From Leeuwenhoekiella parthenopeia (GTDB taxonomy: Bacteria; Bacteroidota; Bacteroidia; Flavobacteriales; Flavobacteriaceae): DNA of 64,000 bases. Positions 43,894 through 52,368 of this stretch are shown piece after piece (position 1 is the stretch's first letter; each line of letters opens with the position of its first letter). The position numbers were made by a program, and so were the translations under genes. The notes below the pieces were generated by a model. That model was not told where the DNA came from, did no database searches, and saw only the letters and a program-made list of their open reading frames with translations. Location: assembly GCF_020782115.1 (NCBI RefSeq), contig NZ_JAJGMW010000016.1, forward strand, positions 49,137-113,136, given 5' to 3'.

Positions 43894-44526
43894 ATGAAAA
43901 AAGTGCTCAAAAACGTCAGTTTTATGTTTTTACTTTTGAAAATGTGCATCATTTTCGGACAAGAAATGAGTACTCAAAAAAGAATTATAATTGACGCCGG
44001 ACACGGTGGAAAAGATTCCGGTGCGATAGGTGTAAATGGCATTCAAGAAAAGGATGTTGCACTAAATATTGCAAATGCCATTCTGAAGCTAAATAATGAA
44101 TTAGATACCCCTTTAGATATTTACTTGACCAGGTACACCGATACCCTCATTTCATTATCCGATAGAACGAAGTTGGCTAAAGCCCTTAAAGCGGATTTAT
44201 TTGTGTCGCTGCATTGCAATCATTCGGATAATCCGAATGCAAGAGGTGTAGAAGTTTATGTGGCAGGTGCAACATCCAAATATTCTGATGATGCCACTTG
44301 GATTGCATTTGAAATACAAGCTGCACTCAATAAACAATTAGGATATGAAAGTAGAGGTGTAAAATTTTCAGGCTTTCAGGTACTACGGGATGCTACTGAT
44401 TTGTTTCCTGCGATACTTTTAGAATTAGGTTTCCTTTCCAACCTGGATGAGGCAGAGCATTTAATGGAAGAAGAAAGTTTATTTGCAGTAGCGCTATCAA
44501 TTCTGCAAAAGTTACAAATTAATTAA
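43894..44526 (+). CDS. Exported N-acetylmuramoyl-L-alanine amidase (Amidase_3)
   Basis: A protein of about 210 residues with an N-terminal hydrophobic signal segment and an Amidase_3 domain: IIIDAGHGGKDSGAIG (zinc-binding His), LDIYLTRYTDTLISLSDRTKLA, LFVSLHCNHSDN (second zinc His region) and LLELGFLSNLDEAEHL (glutamate near the C-terminus). It cleaves the amide bond between muramic acid and the stem peptide. Placed divergently from traE, it probably opens the cell wall locally for the transfer channel. I chose the ATG at 43894 because the longer frame from 43816 has no signal-like start. Confidence 0.88.
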   Translation: MKKVLKNVSFMFLLLKMCIIFGQEMSTQKRIIIDAGHGGKDSGAIGVNGIQEKDVALNIANAILKLNNELDTPLDIYLTRYTDTLISLSDRTKLAKALKADLFVSLHCNHSDNPNARGVEVYVAGATSKYSDDATWIAFEIQAALNKQLGYESRGVKFSGFQVLRDATDLFPAILLELGFLSNLDEAEHLMEEESLFAVALSILQKLQIN

Positions 44527-44533
44527 CAAGGTT

Positions 44534-44635
44534 ATGAGCGAACTATATACATTGGTTTTTAAAATTTTAAAAAAAGTTTTAAAACAAATATTCATTGAGC
44601 TCAAAGGGATTATTACTCGTATTCGGAAGCGGTAA
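44534..44635 (+). CDS. Possible 33-residue peptide after the amidase
   Basis: An ATG-started frame 7 bp after the amidase stop, encoding a highly hydrophobic and basic peptide (LYTLVFKILKKVLKQ). It could be a small membrane-active peptide or simply chance. No family is recognised. Confidence 0.22.
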   Translation: MSELYTLVFKILKKVLKQIFIELKGIITRIRKR

Positions 44636-44726
44636 ATCCGCTTGATTTATCTATGGGTTCACAAACCAATTTTTAAAAGGGGTTGATAAAGCTTATCCTC
44701 GGTCAATCAAAAAATATCTAAAATTA

Positions 44727-44776
44727 TTTGCGTAGTTAAATGGCTTCATATATATTTGTAGTCAAATAACTTCATA
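44727..44776 (+). promoter_or_regulatory. ArsR-gene promoter with operator-like direct repeats
   Basis: TTTG at 44727-44730 and TATATTTG at 44751-44758 are separated by 20 bp, matching the Bacteroidetes promoter pattern. A near-identical 17-bp direct repeat (AGTTAAATGGCTTCATA and AGTCAAATAACTTCATA) occupies 44734-44750, filling most of the spacer, and 44760-44776, just after the -7 box. The 26-bp period and the position suit binding and autorepression by the ArsR-type regulator that starts at 44777. Confidence 0.7.
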
Positions 44777-45109
44777 ATGAAACTGAGACGAGACATATTT
44801 CAAGCCATAGCCGACCCGACGCGAAGAGCGATACTGGTTCTGCTTACCACACAGACGATGACAGCAGGAGATATTGCCTCTAATTTTGATTCTTCAAGAC
44901 CCACGATTTCCAAACACATTCAAATCTTGAATGAATGTGATTTAATTGAGGCAAACCAACAGGGACGGGAAATTCATTACCAAATAAAAATCGATAAGAT
45001 GAAAGAAATCGATAAATGGTTGGAACAGTTCCGAAAAATCTGGGAAAATCGTTTCGGACAATTGGACCATTTATTATCAACATTAAAAAACAAAAAAGAT
45101 GAAAAATGA
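44777..45109 (+). CDS. ArsR/SmtB family transcriptional regulator
   Basis: A 110-residue winged-helix repressor with helix-turn-helix [18 protein letters not shown] (about residues 37-54) and a wing ending REIHYQIK. I see no canonical metal-binding cysteine pair (the N-terminal ELCVCDL-type motif is missing), so it may respond to another signal. SRPBCC genes often follow this subgroup. It overlaps the next gene by 11 bp and is preceded by its own repeat-flanked promoter. Confidence 0.87.
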   Translation: MKLRRDIFQAIADPTRRAILVLLTTQTMTAGDIASNFDSSRPTISKHIQILNECDLIEANQQGREIHYQIKIDKMKEIDKWLEQFRKIWENRFGQLDHLLSTLKNKKDEK

Positions 45110-45509
45110 GATTAAGGTGTCTGCAACCATAGAAGCAGACGTGAAAAAAGTTTGGGACTACTACACCGACCCAAAACACATTGTCAATTGGAATTTTGCA
45201 GACCCATCTTGGCATTGCCCAAATGCTTCAAATGACCTAAAAGTAGGAGGAGAATACAAAGCAAGAATGGAAGCCAAAGATGGAAGTTTCGGATTCGACT
45301 TTGAAGCCATCTACACCAAAGTTATCGAGGGCCAGGAGTTTACCTACGAATTTGGAGGGAGGACGGCCAACGTAAAATTCCATAACCGAAATGACCAAAC
45401 CGAAATCGTGGTGGTCTTTGAACCAGAAGAGGACAATCCCATAGAAATGCAAAAGGGAGGATGGCAGTCTATCCTCAACAATTTTAAAACATATACCGAG
45501 AACAATTAA
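45099..45509 (+). CDS. SRPBCC (AHSA1-like) protein 1
   Basis: A 136-residue START/AHSA1-type protein. The opening [31 protein letters not shown] is the typical first strand and helix of the fold, and the C-terminus [20 protein letters not shown] is also characteristic. Such proteins bind hydrophobic ligands. It overlaps the ArsR gene, so the two are co-translated. Confidence 0.85.
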   Translation: MKNEIKVSATIEADVKKVWDYYTDPKHIVNWNFADPSWHCPNASNDLKVGGEYKARMEAKDGSFGFDFEAIYTKVIEGQEFTYEFGGRTANVKFHNRNDQTEIVVVFEPEEDNPIEMQKGGWQSILNNFKTYTENN

Positions 45510-45519
45510 AACAAGAAAG

Positions 45520-46020
45520 ATGAAAAATAATTTGTTATTCGACTTTATCGTCGACAAGAAAACAAGTACCGTATTTGTTAATCGGGAATTTGACGCAGCC
45601 CAACCAACGGTTTGGGATGCTTTCACAAATCAGGCAATCCTTGACCAATGGTGGGCACCGCAGCCTTGGAAATCAAGAACAAAATATATGAATTTTGAGG
45701 AAGGCGGAAGACGGTTTTATGCAATGGTCGGTCCCGAAGGGGAAGAACATTGGTCTATTCAGGATTTTACCTCTATTTCGCCAATAGATAATTTCCAGTT
45801 CAAGGATGCCTTTGCGGACAAGGACGAAAACGTAAATGAACAAATGCCATCTGCCAAATGGAATTTAGACTTTAGCGAAAAGGAAGGAACAACAACCGTA
45901 AAAATTTCCATAAAGCACGAAAAACTTGAAGACCTTGAAATGCATATACAAATGGGCTTCAAAGAAGGTTTCACAATGACTTTAGATTACCTAGCCGAAT
46001 TATTATCAAAATCAAAATAA
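45520..46020 (+). CDS. SRPBCC (AHSA1-like) protein 2
   Basis: A 166-residue SRPBCC protein with [31 protein letters not shown], the hallmark N-terminal segment of the AHSA1 group. It is a paralogue of the protein at 46508-47011 (both begin with MKNNL and share the DQWxAPxP motif). It lies 10 bp after SRPBCC protein 1. Ligand unknown. Confidence 0.85.
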   Translation: MKNNLLFDFIVDKKTSTVFVNREFDAAQPTVWDAFTNQAILDQWWAPQPWKSRTKYMNFEEGGRRFYAMVGPEGEEHWSIQDFTSISPIDNFQFKDAFADKDENVNEQMPSAKWNLDFSEKEGTTTVKISIKHEKLEDLEMHIQMGFKEGFTMTLDYLAELLSKSK

Positions 46021-46029
46021 TATAAAATT

Positions 46030-46434
46030 ATGAATATAAGAACCACAATACTTTGTTTGCCTGTTCAAAATTTGGAAGAAACACTAACATTTTACAGTAA
46101 TATATTTGGACTTCCTGACATAAAGATTGAGGAAGGAATGATTACGATTGAGCTTCCAAATCTTTCCTTATTTTTTATGGAAACAACGGCTTTTGAAGGC
46201 TACAGCAGAAAAGCAGGTCGTGGAGTGCAACTTCCAAATCAAAATGTTGGAACAATTATCAGTTGTGCATTGATGACTAAAAAAGATGTAGATACAGCTT
46301 TGGAAAATGCACCAAATTATGGAGGAGTAGTAAAAGAAAAAGCTAAAATTGATGAACTCTATGGAGGTTACATCGGCTACATTTCTGACCCCGATGGCCA
46401 TTTATGGGAACTGGTATATCCCCAGCAGAATTAA
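46030..46434 (+). CDS. VOC family (glyoxalase/bleomycin-resistance-like) protein 1
   Basis: A 134-residue protein with the VOC fold pattern: LPVQNLEETLTFYSNIFGLPD at the start and YISDPDGHLWELVYP near the end, where the final Glu is a usual metal ligand. VOC proteins include glyoxalases and resistance proteins; the substrate is not evident here. It is part of the ArsR-linked cargo block, 9 bp after SRPBCC protein 2. Confidence 0.85.
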   Translation: MNIRTTILCLPVQNLEETLTFYSNIFGLPDIKIEEGMITIELPNLSLFFMETTAFEGYSRKAGRGVQLPNQNVGTIISCALMTKKDVDTALENAPNYGGVVKEKAKIDELYGGYIGYISDPDGHLWELVYPQQN

Positions 46435-46507
46435 AATAAAGTGAATAATAAACAAACCGCCAGCATTGATTGGCAGTAGTATAAAAATAATACAACCAAT
46501 GGAAAAA

Positions 46508-47011
46508 ATGAAAAATAATTTGCAATTCGACTTCCTTGTAGATAAGGAAAACAACACGCTCACTATTGTTCGTGAGTTTAACGCAGAAAGACAACTGGTT
46601 TGGGACTGCTACACCAAACAAGAATTGTTGGACCAATGGTTTGCACCAAAACCATTTACCACTAAAACAAAATCAATGGACTTTAAAAATGGTGGCCATT
46701 GGCATTACGCAATGATTGACCAAGAAGGTACTGAATATTGGGGTTATACCGAATATTACGATGTAAACCCTATTGATTATTATCGAACAATCGATGCATT
46801 TTGTGATAGTGAAGGTACAATAAATCAAGAACTTCCTACGGCAAATTGGAAAGTGACTTTTAACGACAAAGGCAAAAATGCCACAGTTACAACCGTTGTT
46901 ACTTACGATTCGTTAAATGACCTTGAAACCATAATCAATATGGGAATGGAAGAAGGTATGATTTCAACACTTGAGAAATTAGATGAATTATTAGAAACCT
47001 TAAAAAAATAA
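46508..47011 (+). CDS. SRPBCC (AHSA1-like) protein 3
   Basis: A paralogue of the protein at 45520-46020, with IVREFNAERQLVWDCYTKQELLDQWFAPKPF and the same length. I prefer the start at 46508 (MKNNLQFDF) because it matches the paralogue's start. Alternatives are ATG 46499 and a TTG at 46466. It belongs to the same transcript as the neighbours. Confidence 0.83.
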   Translation: MKNNLQFDFLVDKENNTLTIVREFNAERQLVWDCYTKQELLDQWFAPKPFTTKTKSMDFKNGGHWHYAMIDQEGTEYWGYTEYYDVNPIDYYRTIDAFCDSEGTINQELPTANWKVTFNDKGKNATVTTVVTYDSLNDLETIINMGMEEGMISTLEKLDELLETLKK

Positions 47012-47015
47012 AACG

Positions 47016-47390
47016 ATGAAAAAAATTAAAATCATTTTTTGGGTAGCTACAACTATCATTTTCCTGATGGAAGCTGTGATGCCATTGGGTACACTAATAT
47101 TCGCTCACGAATACTTTAACGCAGGGACAAAACCATTGGGCTATCCAGACTATTTTGCTTACACTTTAATCATCTGCAAAATATTGGGCGCAACAGCACT
47201 GATGCTTCCTAAGCTTCCCATCAAATTGAGAGAATGGGCTTACGCAGGTTTAACTTTTAATCTGATTTTTGCTGTCATAAGCCACATCGTAGTGGATAAA
47301 AATATCAGCTACATTATAATGCCATTAGTGGTTGGTGCTATACTCGCAGTATCATATATCTATAATCAAAAAATTCAATCAAATGGCTAA
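47016..47390 (+). CDS. DoxX-like membrane protein
   Basis: A 124-residue protein with four hydrophobic helices, matching the DoxX-like family. The helix-2 segment YFAYTLIICKILGATALM resembles the family core. DoxX-like proteins are implicated in oxidative stress or electron transfer, without a firm function for this subgroup. It overlaps the following VOC gene by 8 bp. Confidence 0.8.
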   Translation: MKKIKIIFWVATTIIFLMEAVMPLGTLIFAHEYFNAGTKPLGYPDYFAYTLIICKILGATALMLPKLPIKLREWAYAGLTFNLIFAVISHIVVDKNISYIIMPLVVGAILAVSYIYNQKIQSNG

Positions 47391-47847
47391 GAAAATAATT
47401 CCAAACCTGTGGTTTGACGGCAATGCAAAAGAAGCCGCTGACTATTACCTGTCCATTTTCAAAGACGGTAAAGTAATTAACACTACATATTATCCAAAGT
47501 CTGAAGCCGAAGGTCTGGCAGATTTTCAAAAAGACTTTGCGGGCAAGGTACTTACAGTTGAGTTTGAGATCTTAGGAATGCGGTTTATTGGTATCAATGC
47601 TGGTCCGCATTTCAAATTCAATGAATCGGTTTCGTTTATGATACCCTGTAAAGGACAAGAGGAAATTGATTATTACTGGAATACGCTCACGGCTAATGGG
47701 GGCGAAGAAAGCGTATGTGGATGGTTGAAGGACAAATACGGATTAAGCTGGCAGGTATGTCCTGAAAATTGGGAGGAGCTTAATAAAAAACCAAATGCCT
47801 TTAAAAAAATGATGGGTATGAAAAAAATCATTATTGCAGACTTTTAA
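47383..47847 (+). CDS. VOC family protein 2 (PhnB-like)
   Basis: A protein of about 155 residues with IPNLWFDGNAKEAADYYLSIF and CGWLKDKYGLSWQVCPENW, typical of the PhnB-like VOC subgroup. The start at 47383 overlaps the DoxX gene by 8 bp; the longer frame from 47332 lies inside that gene and is unlikely. Function is unknown; it is part of the same cargo block. Confidence 0.85.
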   Translation: MAKKIIPNLWFDGNAKEAADYYLSIFKDGKVINTTYYPKSEAEGLADFQKDFAGKVLTVEFEILGMRFIGINAGPHFKFNESVSFMIPCKGQEEIDYYWNTLTANGGEESVCGWLKDKYGLSWQVCPENWEELNKKPNAFKKMMGMKKIIIADF

Positions 47848-47901
47848 ATAAGAATTTTGAAACCTAAAGAGACTTATTGTGGAGACAAAAAATAAAATCC
47901 G

Positions 47902-48513
47902 ATGGAACAACTCAATAAAAAAGTAACGGAATATATTAGAAATTCAGAAGATTTTGCGAAGCCAATTTTAGAACATTGGAGACAACTCGTTCACGAAACT
48001 TGCCCAAATGTAGATGAAGCCATTAAATGGGGAATTCCCCACTTTGACTATAAAGGCGATTTTATGTATGTAATGGCTTCCTATAAAAATCATTGCTCGT
48101 TCTCATTTATCAAGGCAGAATTGATGAAAGACAAAAGGTTGAAAGAAAATAAAAACCTAAAACCTATTCAACGCTTTTTGGGCAAAATCACATCGCTATC
48201 AGATTTACCATCCGATAAAGAATTTGTTGGTTTTCTTAAAGAGGCAATGATCTTGAATGATAAAGGAATCAAGGTAGTTGCAAAAAAGTCCGACAAACCA
48301 AAAGTAATCGAAACACCAGATTACTTTGTGGAAAAATTGGCCACCAACCTAAAGGCAAAAGAAATTTTTGAAACCAAGTCAGATTCATTTCGCAAGAATT
48401 ATTTAATTTGGATAACCGATGCAAAAACAGAATCCACTCGGAATAAAAGAATTGAACAATCTTTAGAATGGATAGCTGAAGGAAAAGATAGGTTTTGGAA
48501 ATATGCGAAATAA
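47902..48513 (+). CDS. DUF1801/YdeI-like protein
   Basis: A 203-residue protein. The first half matches the DUF1801 (YdhG-like) pattern, WGIPHFDYKGDFMYVMASYKNHCSFSF, and the second half resembles the YdeI/OmpD-associated family (WITDAKTESTRNKRIEQSLEWIAEGK). Both families are small cytoplasmic proteins linked to stress responses. It is followed by a second DUF1801 gene. Confidence 0.8.
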   Translation: MEQLNKKVTEYIRNSEDFAKPILEHWRQLVHETCPNVDEAIKWGIPHFDYKGDFMYVMASYKNHCSFSFIKAELMKDKRLKENKNLKPIQRFLGKITSLSDLPSDKEFVGFLKEAMILNDKGIKVVAKKSDKPKVIETPDYFVEKLATNLKAKEIFETKSDSFRKNYLIWITDAKTESTRNKRIEQSLEWIAEGKDRFWKYAK

Positions 48514-48520
48514 AGAAACA

Positions 48521-48898
48521 ATGAGCGACACAAAAGATTTAAAAACAGTCAACGAATATTTTAATGCTCAACCCGATAAGACGAAAAAAGCACTACTTGA
48601 GTTAAAGGCGTGCATAGTAAACGTTGCACAGAATGCGACTGAATTGCTCAATTATAACATTCCAGCTTATGCATTATTGGAAGGTGGAAAAAGAGAACAG
48701 CAAATTATGATCGCGGGTTACAAAAAACACGTCGGGTTATATCCGCACCCTACGACTATGGAAAAGTTTGATTCGGAACTGAGCGAGTTTAAAAAAGGAA
48801 AAGGCTCGGTTCAATTTCCATTGGATAGACCACTTCCTGTTGAATTAATTAAAAGAATGGTTCGATATAGAATGGAACTACTGAGAAAGGAAATTTAG
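48521..48898 (+). CDS. DUF1801 family (iron-chaperone-like) protein
   Basis: A protein of about 125 residues of the DUF1801/frataxin-like fold, with NYNIPAYALLEGG and MIAGYKKHVGLYPHP, typical of the YdhG/Fra-like subgroup. I prefer ATG 48521 (MSDTKD); the frame could start at 48503. It forms a pair with the longer DUF1801 protein upstream. Confidence 0.8.
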   Translation: MSDTKDLKTVNEYFNAQPDKTKKALLELKACIVNVAQNATELLNYNIPAYALLEGGKREQQIMIAGYKKHVGLYPHPTTMEKFDSELSEFKKGKGSVQFPLDRPLPVELIKRMVRYRMELLRKEI

Positions 48899-48950
48899 TA
48901 TCACAATTTGGACAGTTTCAAAAAGTTTGTTGAATCAATTAATAGCTAAA

Positions 48951-49325
48951 ATGACAAAAATAAATATTCCAATTGACTGTGGTAACTCGCCAAAAAGAGA
49001 ATTCATCAAGGAATTTAATGTGGCCTTTGCCAAAGGGAATGCTGATTTTATTATTGAGCACGTAAGTGATGATATAGTTTGGACAATGCACGGCGATAAG
49101 AAAATTGAGGGTAAGGAATCTTTCTCAAAAGAAATTCACAAAATGAAAGAGAAAGTTGCTGATGAGATGACCTTGCATAGTGTCATTACACACGGTAAAG
49201 AAGCATCCGCTAACGGGGAAATTAAAATGGATGGTAAAACCTATGCGTTTTGTGATGTGTATGTTTTCGCAAAAACTACAGGCAAAATTATAAAAAGGAT
49301 AGATTCCTATATAATCTCAATTTAA
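48951..49325 (+). CDS. NTF2/SnoaL-like protein
   Basis: A protein of about 124 residues with the NTF2-like cone fold, indicated by FIKEFNVAFAKGNADFIIEHVSDDIVWTMHGDKKIEGKESF and a final DSYIISI strand. Ligand or catalytic role unknown. I place the start at ATG 48951; a TTG-started frame from 48927 adds eight residues without family support. It is the last gene of the plus-strand cargo block. Confidence 0.75.
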   Translation: MTKINIPIDCGNSPKREFIKEFNVAFAKGNADFIIEHVSDDIVWTMHGDKKIEGKESFSKEIHKMKEKVADEMTLHSVITHGKEASANGEIKMDGKTYAFCDVYVFAKTTGKIIKRIDSYIISI

Positions 49326-49336
49326 ACAGAACAAGT

Positions 49337-49999
49337 TTATTTTCTCTTATCGCCAGCCTTTGTATCAAAAGCAATCAAATTAAAGAGCTCTCGCATCCGA
49401 CTACGAACACGATTTCCGTAGCGTTCTTCCAATTCTTCAGCGTTAAGATTGGTAGTGGCGTGGGTTTTTATTTTATGCTTAGTCTGAAGATAAAGTTCAT
49501 ACCGAGAAAGTAGCACTTCGCCCATCACATTAAGATCCTTTCCATAAAATCTTCCAGATGGTTCCACGCCTAAATCATCAAAGCAATAGAATTTGGTGTT
49601 ACCATATTCCTCAACTGTTTTAAATCCTAAATGGTTAAAGCTGAATGTTACGTTACGGCAGGGAATCATTTCATAAGGTCGTTGCAAGGGAACTAAATGC
49701 CGTAGCAATTTCATTAAACTGGTCTTTCCACAACCTACCGGTCCAGAAAGTAAAATACCTTTTTCAATATCAATTCCGTACGTTTTACAATTTTCTTTGT
49801 CCTTGATGAAGTAAGAACAGAGCTTCAGTAGAATATCCTTGTCCTCATCATAAATCCTGAATTTTTTGCCAAACAGTAGTTTGCCTTTGGCATTCAGGTA
49901 AATCAGAATTTTTGGAAAATCGTATAGGACGCTTTTGCCATCAAATTTTCCCAGCGAATATTCTACGCCACCTTCAATAATTTTAGAGGGGTTGTCCAT
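49337..49999 (-). CDS. DnaC/IstB-like replication ATPase of the element
   Basis: A protein of about 221 residues with a P-loop GPVGCGKTS, a Walker B with the strand FYCFDDLGVE, a sensor ATTNLNAEELEERYGNRVRSRM (arginine finger region) and a C-terminal FNLIAF segment, as in DnaC/IstB-type AAA+ loaders. It overlaps the replication initiator-like gene by 17 bp. I prefer the start at 49999 (MDNPSK) because the extension from 50203 lies within the overlapping gene. It probably loads a helicase for replication of the excised element. Confidence 0.8.
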   Translation of the reverse strand: MDNPSKIIEGGVEYSLGKFDGKSVLYDFPKILIYLNAKGKLLFGKKFRIYDEDKDILLKLCSYFIKDKENCKTYGIDIEKGILLSGPVGCGKTSLMKLLRHLVPLQRPYEMIPCRNVTFSFNHLGFKTVEEYGNTKFYCFDDLGVEPSGRFYGKDLNVMGEVLLSRYELYLQTKHKIKTHATTNLNAEELEERYGNRVRSRMRELFNLIAFDTKAGDKRK

Positions 50000-50735
50000 A
50001 ATCCTTGTTTTTAGTGGTTCGCAAGTTGTCCTTGATTTGGGACGCTTGTTTTTTGTTTGGTTTGTTTTCTTCTTCGAAAAGTTCGGTTCTATCCATCCAG
50101 TTTGTGGCCAATGAGCGCCAATCCCGTATTGGCTTTCCGTCGCTTGTTTTCCATTCTCGGTCTGCATAATGCTCGTAGAATTTTTTTCCTTCATCAGCAT
50201 CAAAACCTTTTTCTTGAAAAAATAAAATAACGGCCTGCCTGCCCTTTGGCTGTTTTATATTGTTTTCTAGTTTGATATTGTTTGTATTAGATACCAATGC
50301 TTGTCCATCTATGGGACGGTGTTGGTACACAACCTGTCCATTTTTGGGATGGTGGTGTCCCTCAAGCGGTACACCTCTGGGATGGTACTGTTCCGCAAGC
50401 TGTTCTAAAATGGGATTGTACTGTCCCACAACTGGTTCATCACTTGTCCCAATAATGGCCATCTTGATTTTGCTGCCTTTGTATGGATTGTTGGAAGGAA
50501 AGTAGGATAGGTACTGCCAAGCATCCAATTCCACAATACATCTATGGTATGTTGATTTTGAACCAATCTTGGCAACGCCCATCAGTTCCCGTCGATTTAC
50601 ATAGAATTCATCCATAAACCGAGAGCTGTTCCATTCCTGGAACAGCGCCATATACAAACTGATATGGGTAGGATTTAGGCGGTCATCAAAATAGAACTTC
50701 TCAAAAGCCGCATTAAGTAGCTTTATATAGTTCAT
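49983..50735 (-). CDS. Replication initiator-like protein with repeated His/Pro segment
   Basis: A 250-residue protein. The first 90 residues have a winged-helix character (FYFDDRLNPTHISLYMALF, and VNRRELMGVAKIGSKSTYHR) seen in Bacteroidetes element replication or regulatory proteins. Residues about 100-150 contain a repeated motif: QYNP, QYHP, HHHP and QHRP every 10-14 residues, which yields visible repeats in the DNA. A DnaD-like C-terminal helical region follows. It starts 3 bp after the excisionase gene stop. Its function is inferred from neighbours and not proven. Confidence 0.6.
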   Translation of the reverse strand: MNYIKLLNAAFEKFYFDDRLNPTHISLYMALFQEWNSSRFMDEFYVNRRELMGVAKIGSKSTYHRCIVELDAWQYLSYFPSNNPYKGSKIKMAIIGTSDEPVVGQYNPILEQLAEQYHPRGVPLEGHHHPKNGQVVYQHRPIDGQALVSNTNNIKLENNIKQPKGRQAVILFFQEKGFDADEGKKFYEHYADREWKTSDGKPIRDWRSLATNWMDRTELFEEENKPNKKQASQIKDNLRTTKNKDYGQPL

Positions 50736-50738
50736 CGC

Positions 50739-51023
50739 TTAAGAATTTAGACCGTGACACACACGGTTGGCGTCCATCACTTTTTGAATTTCTTCTGTAT
50801 CGTAATAGATAATACCACCTACTTTGGTATAGGGCAAGGTGCCATTGATACGAAGATTTTGAAGTGTGCCTGGACTCACTTGAAGCAAATCCATAACCTC
50901 AGAAGATTTGAGGTATTTTTTTAGTTTTCCTTTGGACTGATTGGTAAGTAGTTTTTTAATGTCATCGAGCAATTCCATTTTGAATTCCCGAAGGTCGTCT
51001 GTGGTAATAATACTTGTCGGCAT
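50739..51023 (-). CDS. Excisionase-like helix-turn-helix protein
   Basis: A 94-residue protein with a MerR/excisionase-type winged helix (KYLKSSEVMDLLQVSPGTLQNLRINGTLPYTKVGGIIYYD), as in Xis-type proteins of Bacteroides ICEs. It heads a minus-strand set with the replication proteins and is preceded by two copies of a palindrome that may be RteC binding sites. Confidence 0.8.
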   Translation of the reverse strand: MPTSIITTDDLREFKMELLDDIKKLLTNQSKGKLKKYLKSSEVMDLLQVSPGTLQNLRINGTLPYTKVGGIIYYDTEEIQKVMDANRVCHGLNS

Positions 51024-51145
51024 AATAGAACGGTTTTAATAGAAATGGACTATCTGGGTTCATACTTTTAATTGATAGTCCCTGACCTGATTTGACTTTC
51101 GTTCTACAAATTTGAGGTGGTTTATTGGATTTTATTCCCCAGTAC

Positions 51146-51160
51146 GACCGTACTACGGTC
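51146..51160. promoter_or_regulatory. Palindrome GACCGTACTACGGTC, copy 1
   Basis: Perfect inverted repeat with 7-bp arms and one central base, 123 bp upstream of the excisionase gene. An identical copy lies 138 bp away. Two direct copies of TTGGTGTGTT lie between them (near 51180-51200). Confidence 0.65.
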
Positions 51161-51271
51161 AAAATTTAACATCTTGAAATTTGGTGTGTTTTGGTGTGTT
51201 TTGAGTTGACTTTTAGGAAATATAGTCATCAAAGCATACTGAAATTTATTAAAAATTCGCGTGAAACTAAA

Positions 51272-51305
51272 TCACCGTAGGTCGACCGTACTACGGTCTT
51301 TTTTT
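51272..51305. promoter_or_regulatory. Palindrome GACCGTACTACGGTC, copy 2, with T tract
   Basis: The second copy (51284-51298) also pairs with an ACCGTAG just upstream (51274-51280), forming a hairpin with a following run of T. It could be a terminator for plus-strand transcripts, but no plus-strand gene precedes it, so an operator is more likely. Confidence 0.6.
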
Positions 51306-51345
51306 AACAGTTTGAAACGTACTACTTATAGAGTGAATTTAGGGT

Positions 51346-52182
51346 TCATTCCTCACTTCTATCCATTTCTATGAGTAGCGATGTAGCAAGTTGGTCCAGA
51401 AAAAGTGTTCTGCTGTTTTTCCTGTTTTTAATGTCCTGATAGGTTTTGTAGATGTCCTTTGGTTCAATATTAAATAGTTTTTCCAACTTTTTTGAAACCT
51501 GCATAATGCCTTGATTGTTTTGTTTTCCCAATCCTTTTGAACATAGTGCATAGAGCAGTTCCACATAATCTGTGTTAGAAAATGGCCAATCAATTTTTTC
51601 CATTGGCTTGATGCTCTTGTGTTTTCCGTTTAATCCGTTGCGAACTCTATCTTTTTTTTCATCAAAATAGGTCACTAAATAATCGTACGCCTTGTATTTG
51701 CCCAAAAGCATATCTCTCGGTGTGCAAAATTCAGGGTCTTGAAAGTAGAATTTGGATGTTGTGATATGAAAGGTTTCCAGATAATCCCGTGTGTAATATT
51801 CTTTGTCAAAATGGGTAGCCCCAGAATTGACGTATCGACCAAAATCAATATTGTAAAGGAAGAATCGATTTATTTTATTTATTTTTTTCTTTATCGATTT
51901 TAGTTGGGCATCCTTATCGCCTTTGGGAAGTTGAATCTCAAATGAATGTATTTCAGAAAAGTAGATGAGTTTAATGAGTGGAACCTGCTTTGTGTTCTTG
52001 AAGAAATTTATCTCATCTTGAACCGTCTTAAATTTCGTTTTGATTATTTCTTTTTTGTAGGCGCTCAGTAGTTTGCGACAGGCTTTTATGGAAAGGTAGG
52101 CACTTTCTATAATGTTTCCATTCTGAATTTTGATTTCATCCAGATCCTTTAAAAGTTTTTGAGATAGCAATTGTGAGTTCAT
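51346..52182 (-). CDS. rteC: RteC family regulator
   Basis: A 278-residue protein with the RteC arrangement: an N-terminal helical region (AYLSIKACRKLLSAYKKEII), the central FYLYNIDFGRYVNSG segment and a C-terminal helix-rich region with WPFSNTDYVELLYALCSKG. In CTnDOT, RteC binds inverted repeats upstream of the excision operon and activates it. Here it is directly upstream of an excisionase-like gene with matching palindromes in between, which fits that role. Confidence 0.85.
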   Translation of the reverse strand: MNSQLLSQKLLKDLDEIKIQNGNIIESAYLSIKACRKLLSAYKKEIIKTKFKTVQDEINFFKNTKQVPLIKLIYFSEIHSFEIQLPKGDKDAQLKSIKKKINKINRFFLYNIDFGRYVNSGATHFDKEYYTRDYLETFHITTSKFYFQDPEFCTPRDMLLGKYKAYDYLVTYFDEKKDRVRNGLNGKHKSIKPMEKIDWPFSNTDYVELLYALCSKGLGKQNNQGIMQVSKKLEKLFNIEPKDIYKTYQDIKNRKNSRTLFLDQLATSLLIEMDRSEE

Positions 52183-52368
52183 AAGCAGGAACTTTAAGAT
52201 AATAAACCATAGTAATGGGATTTAGTTGATAAGGTTGGTTAGATGATGTCATAGTCCTGCAAAATGGTATAAATGAAAGTCACGCTTCATAAAATTTGTG
52301 GTTCATTGATGTATTTTAGGGAACTCTATCTAAAGTAACTTTACCTTGTGATTTTACAAGGAAAACGT

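Noticed and set aside
50260..50505. Plus-strand Cys/Trp-rich frame opposite the replication initiator-like gene
   Set aside because: Its regularity comes from the His/Pro repeats on the coding strand; no independent support.
51272..51305. Hairpin with T tract as an intrinsic terminator
   Set aside because: No plus-strand gene precedes it, and an identical palindrome without a T tract is nearby; a regulatory site is more likely.
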